64,000 bases of DNA from the NCBI GenBank assembly GCA_033085395.1, contig JANQBS010000080.1, positions 62,001 to 126,000 on the forward strand, written 5' to 3'. The notes under the pieces are model-generated. The model saw only the letters and a list, made by a program, of their open reading frames with translations. It searched no databases and had not been told where the DNA came from. The translations under genes and the position numbers were made by a program. Below, piece after piece: positions 54,246 through 64,000 of this stretch (positions are counted from its first letter, which is position 1; each line of letters opens with the position of its first letter). Source of the DNA: Xanthoparmelia taractica (Eukaryota; Ascomycota; Lecanoromycetes; Lecanorales; Parmeliaceae).

Positions 54246-54876
54246 CTAATCGTTGGCGGCGGTGCGGTCTGAAGCTATTAGAGGGAAAGATTGAACAGGA
54301 TCGGCGTGTACATATTTATCTAGGGGTTCAGCAGCTGCCTGCTTGTGAAGGTTTTCAATTGGCTCATTGCATATGTCATGTTCTTTTTCAAGCTTGAATA
54401 CCCTCGTTCTCCAATCACGCCCATCTCGCCCATTCTTATCTTCACTCTGTACCTAATCAACTCGGCCTATCGGAGTACCTTACGTCCAAGGCCACCAATG
54501 ACTCCTACCCCTCCCTCCCTCCTTTCCTTCCTCCCTTCCTTTGCTCAGACGCTGGCAACCTCATACAATCCTCCGACCGAGCTCATCAGCAGGGGAATGA
54601 AGAATCTCTAACTCCTTCCCCTCCCCCCTACCTTCCACGCATTCATTCGCCTATCCTCTAGCCCAATCCTAATCGATACTCGAAAAGGAGCACCGTCTCA
54701 CCAACAGCACGTTCCTCGCATTTGTTCCTCGCATTATGCTAATGCGAAAGCTAGCTCCATTTGATGGATGATGACAGCAGCAGGCTCACGTAGTATATGG
54801 CGCCGCCAGCCCAGCCCCATTTTGTGGTGGTGATTTTCAGCAATTCGAACCACTTTCCCCCCTCCGTCGGCTTCAC
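54246..54876. other. Intergenic region, pyrimidine-rich block
   Basis: These 630 bp lie between cytochrome c1 (+) and SLX9 (-). C/T-rich sequence at about 54480-54660 lies downstream of cytochrome c1. No gene seen. Confidence 0.45.
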
Positions 54877-55642
54877 TCACTTCCCTTCCACCCCCCCACT
54901 CCGCTCCATCCGTTCCCGTATAAACCCCCGAATCGCAGCCCAGCGGTTCGCGCTCCCACTCTCCCGCTTTTCCTCTCCTCCGCCTTCCCCTTCCCCTTTT
55001 TGTCTTTCTACTCCGGCGTCTCCGTCTAGGGCCATTTCACTCTCTCCTGCTCCTTCTCCTTCTTTAGCAGTAGCAATAGCGGTAGTGATAGTGGTAGTCG
55101 ACCCAGCCATCTCGGCCAAATTCCTCGCGAACCGCTCACGCTCCATCGCTACTATCGCTTCCTTCTTCCTCGTGGCGCCGGGCCGGCTTTTCAAGCTCTG
55201 ATGCGCCGCCATCATCTTCTGGATTTTCGACCCACTGCCTTGAGAGGACGGTATTTTGGCATTAGCGTTAGCATTATCGGCAGTGTCGGGCAGGGCGTGG
55301 ACGAGGGAGTCGAGATTCGTGACGAGTTTTTTGGAGGGGCGGCGTTTTTTTCTTGTTGGGGTGGGTTTGGACTGAGGGTTAGGAAGAGCGGGGCGCTGGG
55401 TCAGGCGGGAGAGGAGGGCGGTGTGTTTCGTGAGGAGTTTTGCGCGCTTGAGGGGGGATTTGGTGATGCGGTGGGGGGTTCGGTAGGAGGATGAGGGGAG
55501 GGAGGAGGGGGTGGATTTGCTGGGGGGTTTGCTCTTGGGTGGTGGGAGGGGTGCCTGGGGTATGTTAGGGGGGTGGCCAGGGATGGAATGGAAGGGAGGA
55601 GAGGGGAGGGGAGGGGAGGGGAGGGGGAGGTAGGCGTACCAT
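54877..55642 (-). CDS. SLX9: Slx9-like ribosome biogenesis protein
   Basis: Slx9 associates with pre-40S particles and supports early 18S rRNA processing and export. Two exons are proposed: 55642-55640 (ATG only) and 55554-54877, giving 226 residues. The ATG abuts a GTACGC donor, and splicing gives MAPLPPPKSKPP, a plausible Slx9 start. Reading through the intron would instead add Pro-rich text from a GAGGG repeat. Family-like features are the basic N-terminus, a KIPSSQGSGSKIQKM-type stretch, RKKEAIVAMERERFARNLAEM and the C-terminal NRWAAIRGFIRERME helix. An E/G-rich insert precedes the last helix. The assignment rests on motif order and length; sequence identity is modest. Confidence 0.65.
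55601..55630 (+). repeat. GAGGG tandem repeat inside the SLX9 intron
   Basis: Six or so GAGGG/GGGGA units give regularly spaced G-runs on the plus strand (C-runs on the transcript strand), able in principle to fold as a G-quadruplex in DNA. The repeat lies within the inferred first intron of SLX9. Confidence 0.8.
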
Positions 55643-56139
55643 TGATTGTGGGGCTTTGGTATAGTGAGTGGTGTGTATGTAGATGCTAGAATGTAATTGA
55701 AGGCTGGAGGACTGTGGAGCATACAGGTTTGTCTTAGCGCCGCTGCCGCTTTTAGCGGTTGGTCAATATCTCGTGCCTCTGCCTCACCTCTTCTTCTCTC
55801 CCTCTCCTCTTTCTTTCTCTCCTGCTCTCTCTATGGCCTTGGCCTCTACAGATGCAGCTACTACATAAAGTAAACCAGTACCGCTGCAAGAGATGCTATA
55901 GCTTGTGGACATATCTTGCCCACGAGGGATCCTGTACTGGTGGTCCAGGAGATGTCTTAAGGACGTAGATAGTGCAGTTGTGACAACAGTCAAGGTAGGC
56001 CGCGAACAAGCCACCCCGTAGACCCTCTTAAGTTCACGGTCTGTGAGAGGAACTAAGCTAAAGCCTCTTTGCCAAACCCGCCAATCTTGGCCTCGTTGTG
56101 GTTGTCATTGACTCAACCTTTTCCTTTTCAACGACGTGT
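55643..56139. other. Intergenic region
   Basis: This is the promoter side of SLX9 and the edge of the decayed region. A pyrimidine-rich stretch occurs at about 55780-55840. No gene seen. Confidence 0.4.
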
Positions 56140-57000
56140 TAGAGAGCCAATACCACCTCAGACAGGCCAATACAAGCAGCAAGCAAGCATCTAAGCTCAA
56201 CCTTTGCAACGCTCTGCCCAATACGTATTCTCGGACCCTGCAAAAACGTGAGCATTGCCGAAACTTCACTTGCCGTCGTCATGTCCATTTGCACCAGCGG
56301 CCGTCTGCATCATCCCACGTTTAGTACTGAATTCTCTAGCGTGAAGACCCACAGCTTGCATTCTGTGTTGACAGCCTAAGGCGGTAAAATGATAATCGTG
56401 CCCTTGGGGATGAAATGGCCACAGATATTGGCGTATTTGTTAGCAGCGTGGATAGTGACGGGAACTGTTGGGGTGAGGCGCGTGGTCTCGAGGATAAAGG
56501 CGTTGAGGTAGGCATTCGGTCCATCGCTTCTGCCTTTAATGAGCAGCTGGCCGATGAAAGAGAGGACTGTGGTGATGCTTCGGTGTGGCTAGGAAGCTGC
56601 CTCGCTGCGAGGTACGCACTTGGTTGCGAGACGGCGTTGCATACCTGATTGCTTTGCCAGAAGGTCCACCGCCCGTGTGAGAACTGTAGAGGTAGTCTCG
56701 CAACCAGCTGCTAGGAACGTCATCATCTGATCGACTAGTTCTTCGTCTTTAAAGGCGTTCGAGGCAATAGCTACTATCGGGATGTCGAGTCCCGCCACCG
56801 GTGCTGCCGGTTTATCAGCGGCTTCATCCCGATACTGCCCTCGTCGGTAGAATCAAGGAGGGAATGGCAATACGCTCTTAGGACACTTGAAGCGCGCTTC
56901 ATCATTGCGAAACCAGCAATTTTGCGGACCAACAACATGTGAGTACGGAAGCTATGTTGCGTCCAGATCAAGGAAAGGTGGATAGCACGCTACTCACGGT
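56140..57000 (-). pseudogene. Cytochrome P450 pseudogene (minus strand)
   Basis: Pieces of a fungal P450 appear in order but in different frames. The I-helix is DQMMTFLAAGCETTSTVL (frame 56589-56798). The K-helix region ILETTRLTPTVPV, with ExxR intact, is near 56460-56500. The following GHFIPKGTIIILPP segment is cut by a TAG stop (56376-56378) where relatives have PPW. The heme loop reads FLQGPRIRIGQSVAKVEL (about 56180-56250), where the family has GPRxCIGQxFA, so the axial Cys is Arg. The N-terminal third is missing or unrecognisable. With frameshifts, a stop and no heme ligand, it cannot make an active enzyme. It sits next to other broken genes of the same strand. Confidence 0.8.
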
Positions 57001-57106
57001 AATGTATCTCAATCCGCTAAGGCAGCAGAAATCCCATAGTCCTCAAATTTGGCCTGTGCGACCTGAAGCAAAGATGCCGAAAGTACGAACCAAGTCGTTA
57101 CTAGGA

Positions 57107-57560
57107 TCATTGATGGCATAAAAGGCGTGCCGCCGTTCCCTCCGCTGAGCTGCTCAACCTGGCCACAGGTCCATCATACGGGGCTGTAATCTGTGATAGC
57201 CCGCCTGCGTTGGCGAAGACTACGGCGCATGTGTTCTCGTACGTTCGTGCCGTGAGCATGCTGTTAAGAAATAGAGACTCGGCAGACGGATTATGTCGGT
57301 GATCTGCGTGTGAGGCTCCGCTTCGCGTCCACAGGTTGAACAATCAGCAGCGTGTCGTTGTACTATCAGCTCCCGCCATGCTTTGGGAAAGGCCAAGTCC
57401 CAGCAGATGAGGAGCCGACCTTTCCAAGTGGCATGTCTATAACGCGGTTTGGCTTCGAAGCCGGGAATGGAAAGGAGCGCTCTGTGAGTGCTCAGAGATT
57501 CCTCTTGACGTCGAGTCCACGCAAGTTATGTCCCGAGCTGCTCTGCAGATGGAAAAGCCA
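57107..57560 (-). pseudogene. Nitrilase/CN-hydrolase-like pseudogene
   Basis: Three consecutive frames carry adjoining parts of a carbon-nitrogen hydrolase. The first is an upstream piece with VIDMPLGKVG. The second contains LLICWDLAFPKAWRELI, which includes the expected catalytic Cys (CWD), and continues ADCST. The third is SAESLFLNSMLTARTYENT followed by CAVVFANAGG and ARLSSSAEG (57107-57343). At least two frameshifts separate these pieces, and the N-terminal catalytic Glu region was not found. Relatives hydrolyse nitriles or amides. This one is dead and lies between the P450 and MCT-like pseudogenes. Confidence 0.7.
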
Positions 57561-57836
57561 TGGCGGTAAATACACCTACTGTTGTATACCTATTTGATCT
57601 GCCTCGGGAATATAAGGTACACTTCGATTCCATGATTCCCTGCACAAGATTATCGCTGTGGGACGCTAATCTACTCTGACATTTTACTGTTTCATGCATG
57701 CTGCGACAACAGCGTCACAAATGTCCACACCGGGCGCTATATCAAATTTAAGACCAGCCCATGCAACGAAATTGTCCTCTCTAAACCCTTCTCCCCTCTG
57801 AACCTGCTTAAGTGCACGAGTATTACTTGAGTCTCT

Positions 57837-59266
57837 TTACGCTTGAGACTTATTACTATCATACCACCCAATTACGGACACTAGAACCAAAAGGAAGAGG
57901 AAGCCTACAGCCATGATTACGCCGCTGAATTCCTACAACTTATAGAATACACCTACAGACCCATCAGACCCGAGCACGCCCGCTATTGGGGCCCCAACCA
58001 AGACCCCCAAGGCTGAAGCAAACCATTGCATGCCAAGTCTGGTACCAATGACACTCGGTGAGGGTGAAATCACATGATGCGCCGCCACGACTGGGTTTGC
58101 TGAGATGAGCACGCCCGAACAGAATCCAAAAAGTACACAAAAGATCACAAAGCCCGCCAGACTGTCCACGCCGATCCAGCCAAATAGTAGGACCGACGAG
58201 GCAAACACAACAAATGGTAGAGTCTTGGGAGCACCAATCTTTGAGGCCAGGACGGAAGAACCTAGCCGCCCGAATGCTGAAGCTCCATTGACCACTGCGA
58301 GCAGCCCCAAGCCCAATTCCGTCGAAGTCTGGAGCAGTTGGATGGCGAAGAAGGGCACGTAGAAGAGTGGGATGAAGTATGCCATGAACACAAGGAAATT
58401 GGCCACGCAATACGCATTGAACGGAATTTCCTTGAACGCGTTCCAGTCTATCAAGCTTCGTGGTGCCTTGGGCTTGGACGGAGCCTTCCCTCTAAGAAGC
58501 AGAGGTAGAGCCATGAGTAAACATGCTAGCTGAATGAATCCAAGGACACGGACGGTCCATGGAAATCCGATGCGAGGTTACAGACGGAGGAAAATGACTG
58601 GGAAAAGCACACCACCTACGCTACCACACTCGTCAGCCTCTTCACTTTGTTGAGTGGAAAGAAGAGCCCTACCCAAGCTTACGCCCAACGTGACGATGCC
58701 CATTGCCACGCCACGCTTCGTCGTGAACATGGTGTTGACCAGAGCAATGGAGGGAACGTATAGAAGTCCCGAGCCGAAGCCGGAGAAAACCCCTGTGCCA
58801 ACATTATCTGGTAATACTTGGTCGACAAGCTAAGCATCATTTGTCCCAAGACAGCAATGAAGCAACCAAGAACCATGACATGTCGGACGTAGCCTCGATC
58901 GAAGAGCGGGCCAGCGAGCGCACCGGAGGAGATGAGTAGAGTGGCATTGACAGTCCCGATCCAGGCAATAGTGGACGGCGAGTACTTGGCCAGTAGACTC
59001 CGCTGATAGTGGTTTTGAAAGGCCCCGAAGCCAGATGACGGGCCCCAGGAGACGAGGAAGAGGAGAAAGGCGGCAAAGGTAGACAGCCATGCAGAGGTGC
59101 CTCCACTGGGGGAAGCAGGAGGCTCCTCCTGCTTCTCTTGGTTGGCGACAGCACTTTGCTCGGGCATGAGTATACCTCTTGATTGGGGCCTTTGATGTTT
59201 TGAGAAAAGAATCCCTTCAAGATACGGGGCGCGACGGTTGACTAAGGAAGGATTTGAATGGGGCAT
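57837..59266 (-). pseudogene. Monocarboxylate-transporter-like MFS pseudogene
   Basis: The N-terminal half reads from 59266: a cytosolic tail, then STFAAFLLFLVSWGPSSGFG, FQNHYQRSLL, SPSTIAWIGTVNA and GPLFDRGYVRHVMVLG, typical of fungal MCT-type (riboflavin or carboxylate transporter-like) MFS proteins. Near 58790 the frame slips after MLAQG; the expected GLLYVPSIALVNTMFTTKRG follows in another frame. A 57-nt intron (58616-58672) looks normal. A TAA at 58578-58580 then interrupts FPVIFLRL/PRIGFPWTVRV, and a TAG at 57933-57935 interrupts GVFYKL/EFSGVIMAVG before the natural end at 57837. One frameshift and two stops make it a pseudogene. Confidence 0.85.
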
Positions 59267-60600
59267 GAAAGCAAGACATTTTGGACAAAAGGGAGATGGG
59301 CGCCTTCTTTTCCTTTTGCTTTAATGAAGCATTTGACTTCGAAAGCCATCCGTGATGGGATGGGGGGAGTGGGGGGCATCGCATCCATGAGAATTCTCGA
59401 TGCCGTTGACCGCATAGAGTCTAACCAGAGACACCTCGGCCCTGAAAGATACCCTAGTCCAAATGCATGTATAAATTTCCTTTTTGGCCAAATGAGCCAA
59501 AAGACGCCGAAGACGCGTTGACTCGTACGAAGTACTCCGTAGATAGCGTCGAATCGCGGTGGGAATGAGCCAAGAGGATTATTAGGTAAAGTATTTTTCA
59601 ACATATTAGGCCATCTACCCATCTATCTATCTCTCACCACTTTGCCTTAGTCTTTTACATTCCTGCTGCAACCCACTCGCTCTCTTTCTTTCTCGCCCAT
59701 ACTTGACAGTTTCTCTTATCCATCAGTCCTCGGTCCTACTATTTATCCGTCCCTGCCAGCTCATCAATATTGTGTACATCGGACTAAGTTATGTTGTTGA
59801 GAAGATATTTTTGCTGGATCCGGGAAGCTTAGCATGTACAGAAAATTGAAAAGACTGTCTAGTTCACACCCACGGAAAGAGTGCTGTGTACACCTACAGA
59901 GTGAACTGGTACAAGCAGCTGCTTTCCGGAGAGCGATTAATTATTCTCCAACGATCCAACCTAGGATATTTACAGGGGGCTCTGAACCTAAATCAGCTCG
60001 ACAGTGACTCTGTCATACCTTCAGCCATCAATCTCAACCTTCAACCCTAAACTGTTTCTCTACGAAAATCCACTCGGAGCCTTTCACGCTGTGCGTTGAG
60101 GACGTTTCTTCGGCGGGAAGCTTTTTGGTGTCGAGCCCAATTCAGTTAGGCTCTACCCAAAATGGGAGGATGACAGCTAGGAAGGCTTTTTCGGCTATCC
60201 GCGCTTTCTGCTCAAGGACTTGCACGCAGCGAGACTTCAAGCTATAGATGGGCTTATCAGGTACCGTAAGTTCCCACTCAGTAGCCGGACAAGAACGTCA
60301 TGGCTGTTTGGCAAGTCGGACAACGAACTTTCCCATTCTAATGAGTCTGATCGAGCTGGTGTCATTAGAGTGATTTGTCTGGGGGTAATTTACATAAGAG
60401 GTACCCATTTTCTCGGCACAACGAGAAAGCTCACAGCATCACAGTATCAACAATAATGCGCATCATGTTTGCTTCTGGGTGCTTACCTACTCAACTGCTC
60501 TGTGATCCTGGCCTGGCCTCCTAAAGTCTGTTCGCACAGAGGTCGACGTGTGTTGCGCTCTGGACGGCTCTTGTGATTTAGACAAGCTGATGATAAATTG
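59267..60600. other. Intergenic/decayed region
   Basis: These 1.3 kb have no intact gene. CATCTATC microsatellite sequence lies near 59615-59632. The 3' part (about 60080-60600) may contain unrecognisable upstream remains of the plus-strand P450. Confidence 0.4.
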
Positions 60601-60611
60601 TCCTCATCTGC

Positions 60612-61086
60612 AATGCTACCTGGAATGAGGCACTCCGCCTTTATAACGCCTCAATTGCTGTTGGCAAAGCCGTCAGGGACTGCCGTATTGGCGGCAAAAC
60701 CATTCAGAGCTGAGACTAGGTATTTGGTCCTGTGCGTAGTTTCCACCTCGGGTAGAGACTGTTCGGCGGTAGTCCCCTTAAATTCGAGGTATAGCGATTT
60801 CTGGACAACCAGAATACGCCTCGTTAAAAGGGTATTCGTGCCCTTTGGTGGCGGTCACACCTACTGTCCAGGGCGGTCCTTTGCGCAACGGGAGATTTAC
60901 ACGTATTTGACGTTGACATTTCATCGGTTTGAGCTGGACGTGACGGATTCTGAGGGTACGGCTGTCAGTAGCGCGCAGGTGCCGCTCGTGGAAAGGGGCT
61001 TGCCGGCTGCTGCTGCTGCTGCTGCTAATATAGGACCAGCTAGTGACGTGTTCGTTACACTCGGGCAACGAAGAGTCCACGCATGA
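60612..61086 (+). pseudogene. Cytochrome P450 C-terminal pseudogene (plus strand)
   Basis: One frame at about 60612-60707 gives a P450 K-helix, ATWNEALRLYNASIAV (ExxR present), then VRDCRIGGKTIQS and a stop. A different frame supplies the heme loop FVPFGGGHTYCPGRSFAQRE (Cys present) at about 60838-60900, continuing to a stop at 61086. This matches the CYP7/CYP8-like style of fungal P450s (FGGGxTYCPGR). The N-terminal two thirds are absent or unreadable. A GCT run (61006-61026) makes a poly-Ala stretch near the end. It is on the opposite strand from the other P450 remnant and belongs to a different subfamily. Confidence 0.75.
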
Positions 61087-61314
61087 GATTCGGCTCTCTC
61101 TCTTTATAAGAAATCAAGCATTTGGTTGTCTTGGAAGACATGAGCCTCTCACAATGGACCTAGAGCACTCTTGGCCAATTTTTTCAGGAGTATGCAATTA
61201 CGGATTTGTTCTGGAGGTTCAGTAGCTAAGCAGCTCGCCTTCTGTAGGGGTCAAGAAATGTGAGGACATGCTCGAGTCAATCGAAACAGAGAAAAGCGAG
61301 CCAACTTAAAGCAA

Positions 61315-63612
61315 TGTCTTTCGGATTCAGCGTTGGCGATTTGATCGCTGTGGGCACACTAGCAAGTAGCAAATCAGCTCTGGACTGCTTGCCGTGAAGC
61401 ATCTCCAGAGTTTCAAGAATGCGGCAATCTCTGCCAGGAGGTCAGCCTGGTCATTGAGGGGTGTAGGCCGACCAATCCTAACAGTATCCTACGAGTCCAA
61501 GATAGCAAGGCAATATCCCAGCTGGCTCAAAGTTGCGGCACTACGCTTAGCACATTAGAGACTCTTCTCCAGAGGTACAATAGTCTAGCCTCTACCACAC
61601 ATCGGGTCAGGGATACCTTAGGTTTCGCCCACGCCAAAGCAGACTGTGATAAGATACGACGACGCCTGGGTGAGCATCTCTTGGTCATCAATACCTTCTG
61701 ACCGGAAGGCAAGTCACTGCACCATACAGCGTTGAGAATGTGACACCGGAACTCTTCTTTGCCCTCTTTACCCTGCTTCACAATCAAACATTGGAATCGC
61801 CTGCGATTGACTCATCCGCCACTCTGGATCTGGAAGACGAAACCAAATGGCAAGCTTTTCGAGCACAAGTGATAGCAAAAGCTGATATTGAGGGCGACTA
61901 TCTCGACCAAAAAAGATCATATGTCAAGGCTTGTGTTCAGAAAATTGCGAAAGACCAGGCTAAAGTCGCAAAGTCAAAGGCCCGTGCTGATGGCATTTCT
62001 ACTTTCTCGGAAACGACTGCAAGCCCAGTCGTGGATGTATCTGCTTCCGACAGTGTGCAAGTACGAGTATCCGCCCCGGCGAAACCAAAAGGGAAATACA
62101 ACCCTTGGGCAATCCCTTGGTTTTCCGCTATTGGCATTCGCTATCTTCAAGCAGTAGCCGTCGGCTTCGACTATGTCATCAACGAACCACCTTGTATCTG
62201 GCGTTACAGCAAGGAGGAAGAGTGGCTCTGTCTGCTTCCAGAAGGCTGGTCCAGGACGCCCACCATGATCTTAAGGGAAGGAAACCTCAACCCTGCGTAT
62301 TACTACTCTTACAATAACCTCTCTTGTCAAAGTAACAATCGGCCCAAGATGAGTAGGGCGTACTTCTACTATTGTCCTTTCTCTTGCGACAACCACACCA
62401 AGCGTACTTGTCTCGCTGGTTGGCAACTGGGCTACGATCCGAGCGCCTTCAAACCTTCTTGGTGGATTAAAGATGGAGGAATTGTCAGAACAAGAAGTAT
62501 CATCACTCCTCAGTCTAGATTCGAAATGGGGGCAGCCGATACGATTCCAAAGGTTGTGTTTCCACAAATTGGATCGGTAGTTCTCTTCCTCCAACGAGTG
62601 CACTGAATCTAACGGTACCTCTAGATTCATATCTCTTCAAGATTGGTTGCCTTGGGACCTTGACGATGATGTTTCTAAAAAATTAGTAGAACTCCTCATA
62701 GGACCAAATGGGACCCGCACAACAGATGACTACGAAGCAATAGCAAGGAGTTTTCCAGACGAATGGTACTGTAGGAAATTGCCAGGGTCGCAAAACATAC
62801 TTTATTTCAATGCCAACGAGGCGTGGAAAAGTACTGTGCATCCTGCAAGATTTACAGATCCGCAAAGCGAAGTATCTCATCAACTACCGGCCGGATGGGA
62901 CCGGCGTTTGGATTCCTGGGGCAACCTTTTCTTTGTTGACCATCATACAAAAAGTGCAAGTCGAGAAGATCCGCGTTTCAGTAGGAAGGTCGACCAGGAC
63001 ACAGGGCTGCCCACAGGATGGCATTCTATCAAGGATCATAAGGATACGGAGTTCTTCTTCAGAAGGCAAGGTAGAATGATTGTTGGCACTTACAACGCGG
63101 GGACGCTGAATAGCAAGGACCTTCGACATAAGATGTTTATTGACACAGAGCCTAAGAATGGGGAAGAACCGAAAATCTCCGACATGGGGCGAGAATTCCT
63201 TGGGGAAACCGAGACTCAAGAGATGCACACAACGCATCGTCCGCCTGCCAAGGCGGACGTCATAAACAAGCAATCCTTCAAGACCGTAGATTCTTCTTCA
63301 ACAGTACCGTTGATAGCGGATTCATCCCCCATGACGGAAGATGAGAAGGCCAAGTACTACGCTATGTTCGAAACCGTGTATAAGGAAAGCAAGTGGTTTA
63401 TCAATTCCGAGGAGGCCATAGAGCAGTCCCATGCGTTTGGACTGCCTCCAGGTATCGCTATAGATATCTGGAACAAATCGGATGCCAATCATGATCAGCG
63501 CTGGAATATTGATGAGTATGCGAATGCTATGCATGAGATCATGGTTCAGACCGGAAAGCAGGAAGGTATGCATATCATCAGTACCGAGTACTCTTCGGTC
63601 CGCTTTAGCTAA
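61315..63612 (+). pseudogene. HeLo-like N-terminus + WW-like repeats + EH domain, frame-broken
   Basis: An ATG at 61315 gives MSFGFSVGDLIAVGTLA, the usual opening of the fungal helical N-terminal domain found on STAND/NLR-like and related proteins. One extra base near 61366 shifts the frame; VANQLWTACREASPEFQE and about 100 matching residues follow. A missing base near 61697 shifts it again at VINTF/LTGRQV. From there a long frame runs to about 62540, joins through a probable intron (donor near 62560, acceptor 62628) and continues to 63612. This part holds three WW-like modules (about 62755-62850, 62880-62985 and 63010-63090; the middle one, GWDRRLDSWGNLFFVDHHT, has Arg for the second Trp) and an EH domain (63331-63560) with EF-hand loop DANHDQRWNIDEY. 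The two indels suggest a pseudogene; sequencing error would make it intact. The 3' end may lie further downstream. Confidence 0.6.
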
Positions 63613-64000
63613 TTTGCTGTGATGAGAAAGGATGCTATTGGAAGCCAACATCCTGGAGGAACCCCGGTGCCGACCATGGACACATCGAAGAAGACGGCTC
63701 CCACAGCCTCGGGATCTGCTACGCTTGTTCAACAAGCAGTAGCCTTGAAGCTCTCGTAAGTAACGAGGTCCCTGGAATGACTTGGTTGAGCGAAAATGTC
63801 TTGTGTCCATCTTCCATCAATACAAATTGTACCTAGTATGTCACAGAAAGCCCATGAATAAGTCTGATTATCCCAAAACCGTCGAGACGATACTGTTTTA
63901 GACATACCTTCCGAATCCTAAACATCACAAAGCCTCATCCTCAAGCCTTACCTTGCAAGTCCCATGATATGGCTCCTCAGCGCACCTTGCCACTTCGCCT
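63613..64000. other. Right edge of the window
   Basis: Possible further exons of the EH-domain gene occur (Pro/Ser/Thr-rich frame 63640-63757, PGGTPVPTMDTSKKTAP), but the join is unclear. Nothing else is recognisable. Confidence 0.3.

Overview
The window reads as nuclear DNA of a filamentous ascomycete (Pezizomycotina). Genes are split by short GT-AG introns of about 48-89 nt, several with a CTGAC/CTAAC-type branch site just before the acceptor. The housekeeping set is fungal (Gdb1, Gpd1, His1, Uba4, DAHP synthase, cytochrome c1, Slx9). Accessory families typical of this group are present (RTA1, MFS, P450, MCT-like, HeLo-like N-terminal domain), together with a sharply bounded AT-rich island like those left by repeat-induced point mutation. 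No tRNA, rRNA, CRISPR array or intact transposon was recognised. Exon joins were worked out by hand from splice consensus and reading-frame continuity; for the well-supported genes the exon lengths sum to a whole number of codons.

Layout. 0.5-24 kb is mostly conserved: gamma-glutamyltransferase (-), a large protein ending in an MBD4-like DNA glycosylase (+), glycogen debranching enzyme (-), a MuDR-derived zinc-knuckle protein (+), glycerol-3-phosphate dehydrogenase (+), a BTB protein (+), HIS1 (+) and a large unrecognised basic nuclear-type protein (-). 25-32 kb holds a BIR plus C2H2 protein (-), the AT-rich island, an AT-hook protein (+) and UBA4 (-). 33-44 kb is more accessory: a flavin oxidase missing its usual FAD-linking histidine (+), an RTA1 membrane protein (-), a LINE Gag-like zinc-knuckle protein (+), an F-box/2EXR-like protein (-) and a broken sugar O-acetyltransferase (-). 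44.6-55.7 kb has an MFS transporter with a very long N-terminal extension (+), a low-complexity protein next to decayed tandem repeats (-), DAHP synthase (-) head to head with cytochrome c1 (+), and SLX9 (-).

56.1-61.1 kb is a gene graveyard: a P450, a nitrilase-like gene and an MCT-type transporter on the minus strand and a second P450 on the plus strand, all with frameshifts or stops. It looks like a dead catabolic or secondary-metabolism neighbourhood. The window ends with a frame-broken gene that joins a HeLo-like N-terminus to WW-like repeats and an EH domain.

How the genes relate. Most are independent housekeeping functions rather than a pathway. GDB1 (glycogen breakdown) and GPD1 (glycerol synthesis) both concern carbon storage and osmotic balance. 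HIS1 and DAHP synthase belong to amino-acid biosynthesis, and each has a perfect TGAGTCA (Gcn4/CPC1-type) heptamer upstream. Cytochrome c1 shares a 365-bp bidirectional promoter carrying two CCAAT boxes. Convergent gene pairs are often separated by long non-coding stretches with a pyrimidine-rich block followed by a purine-rich block.
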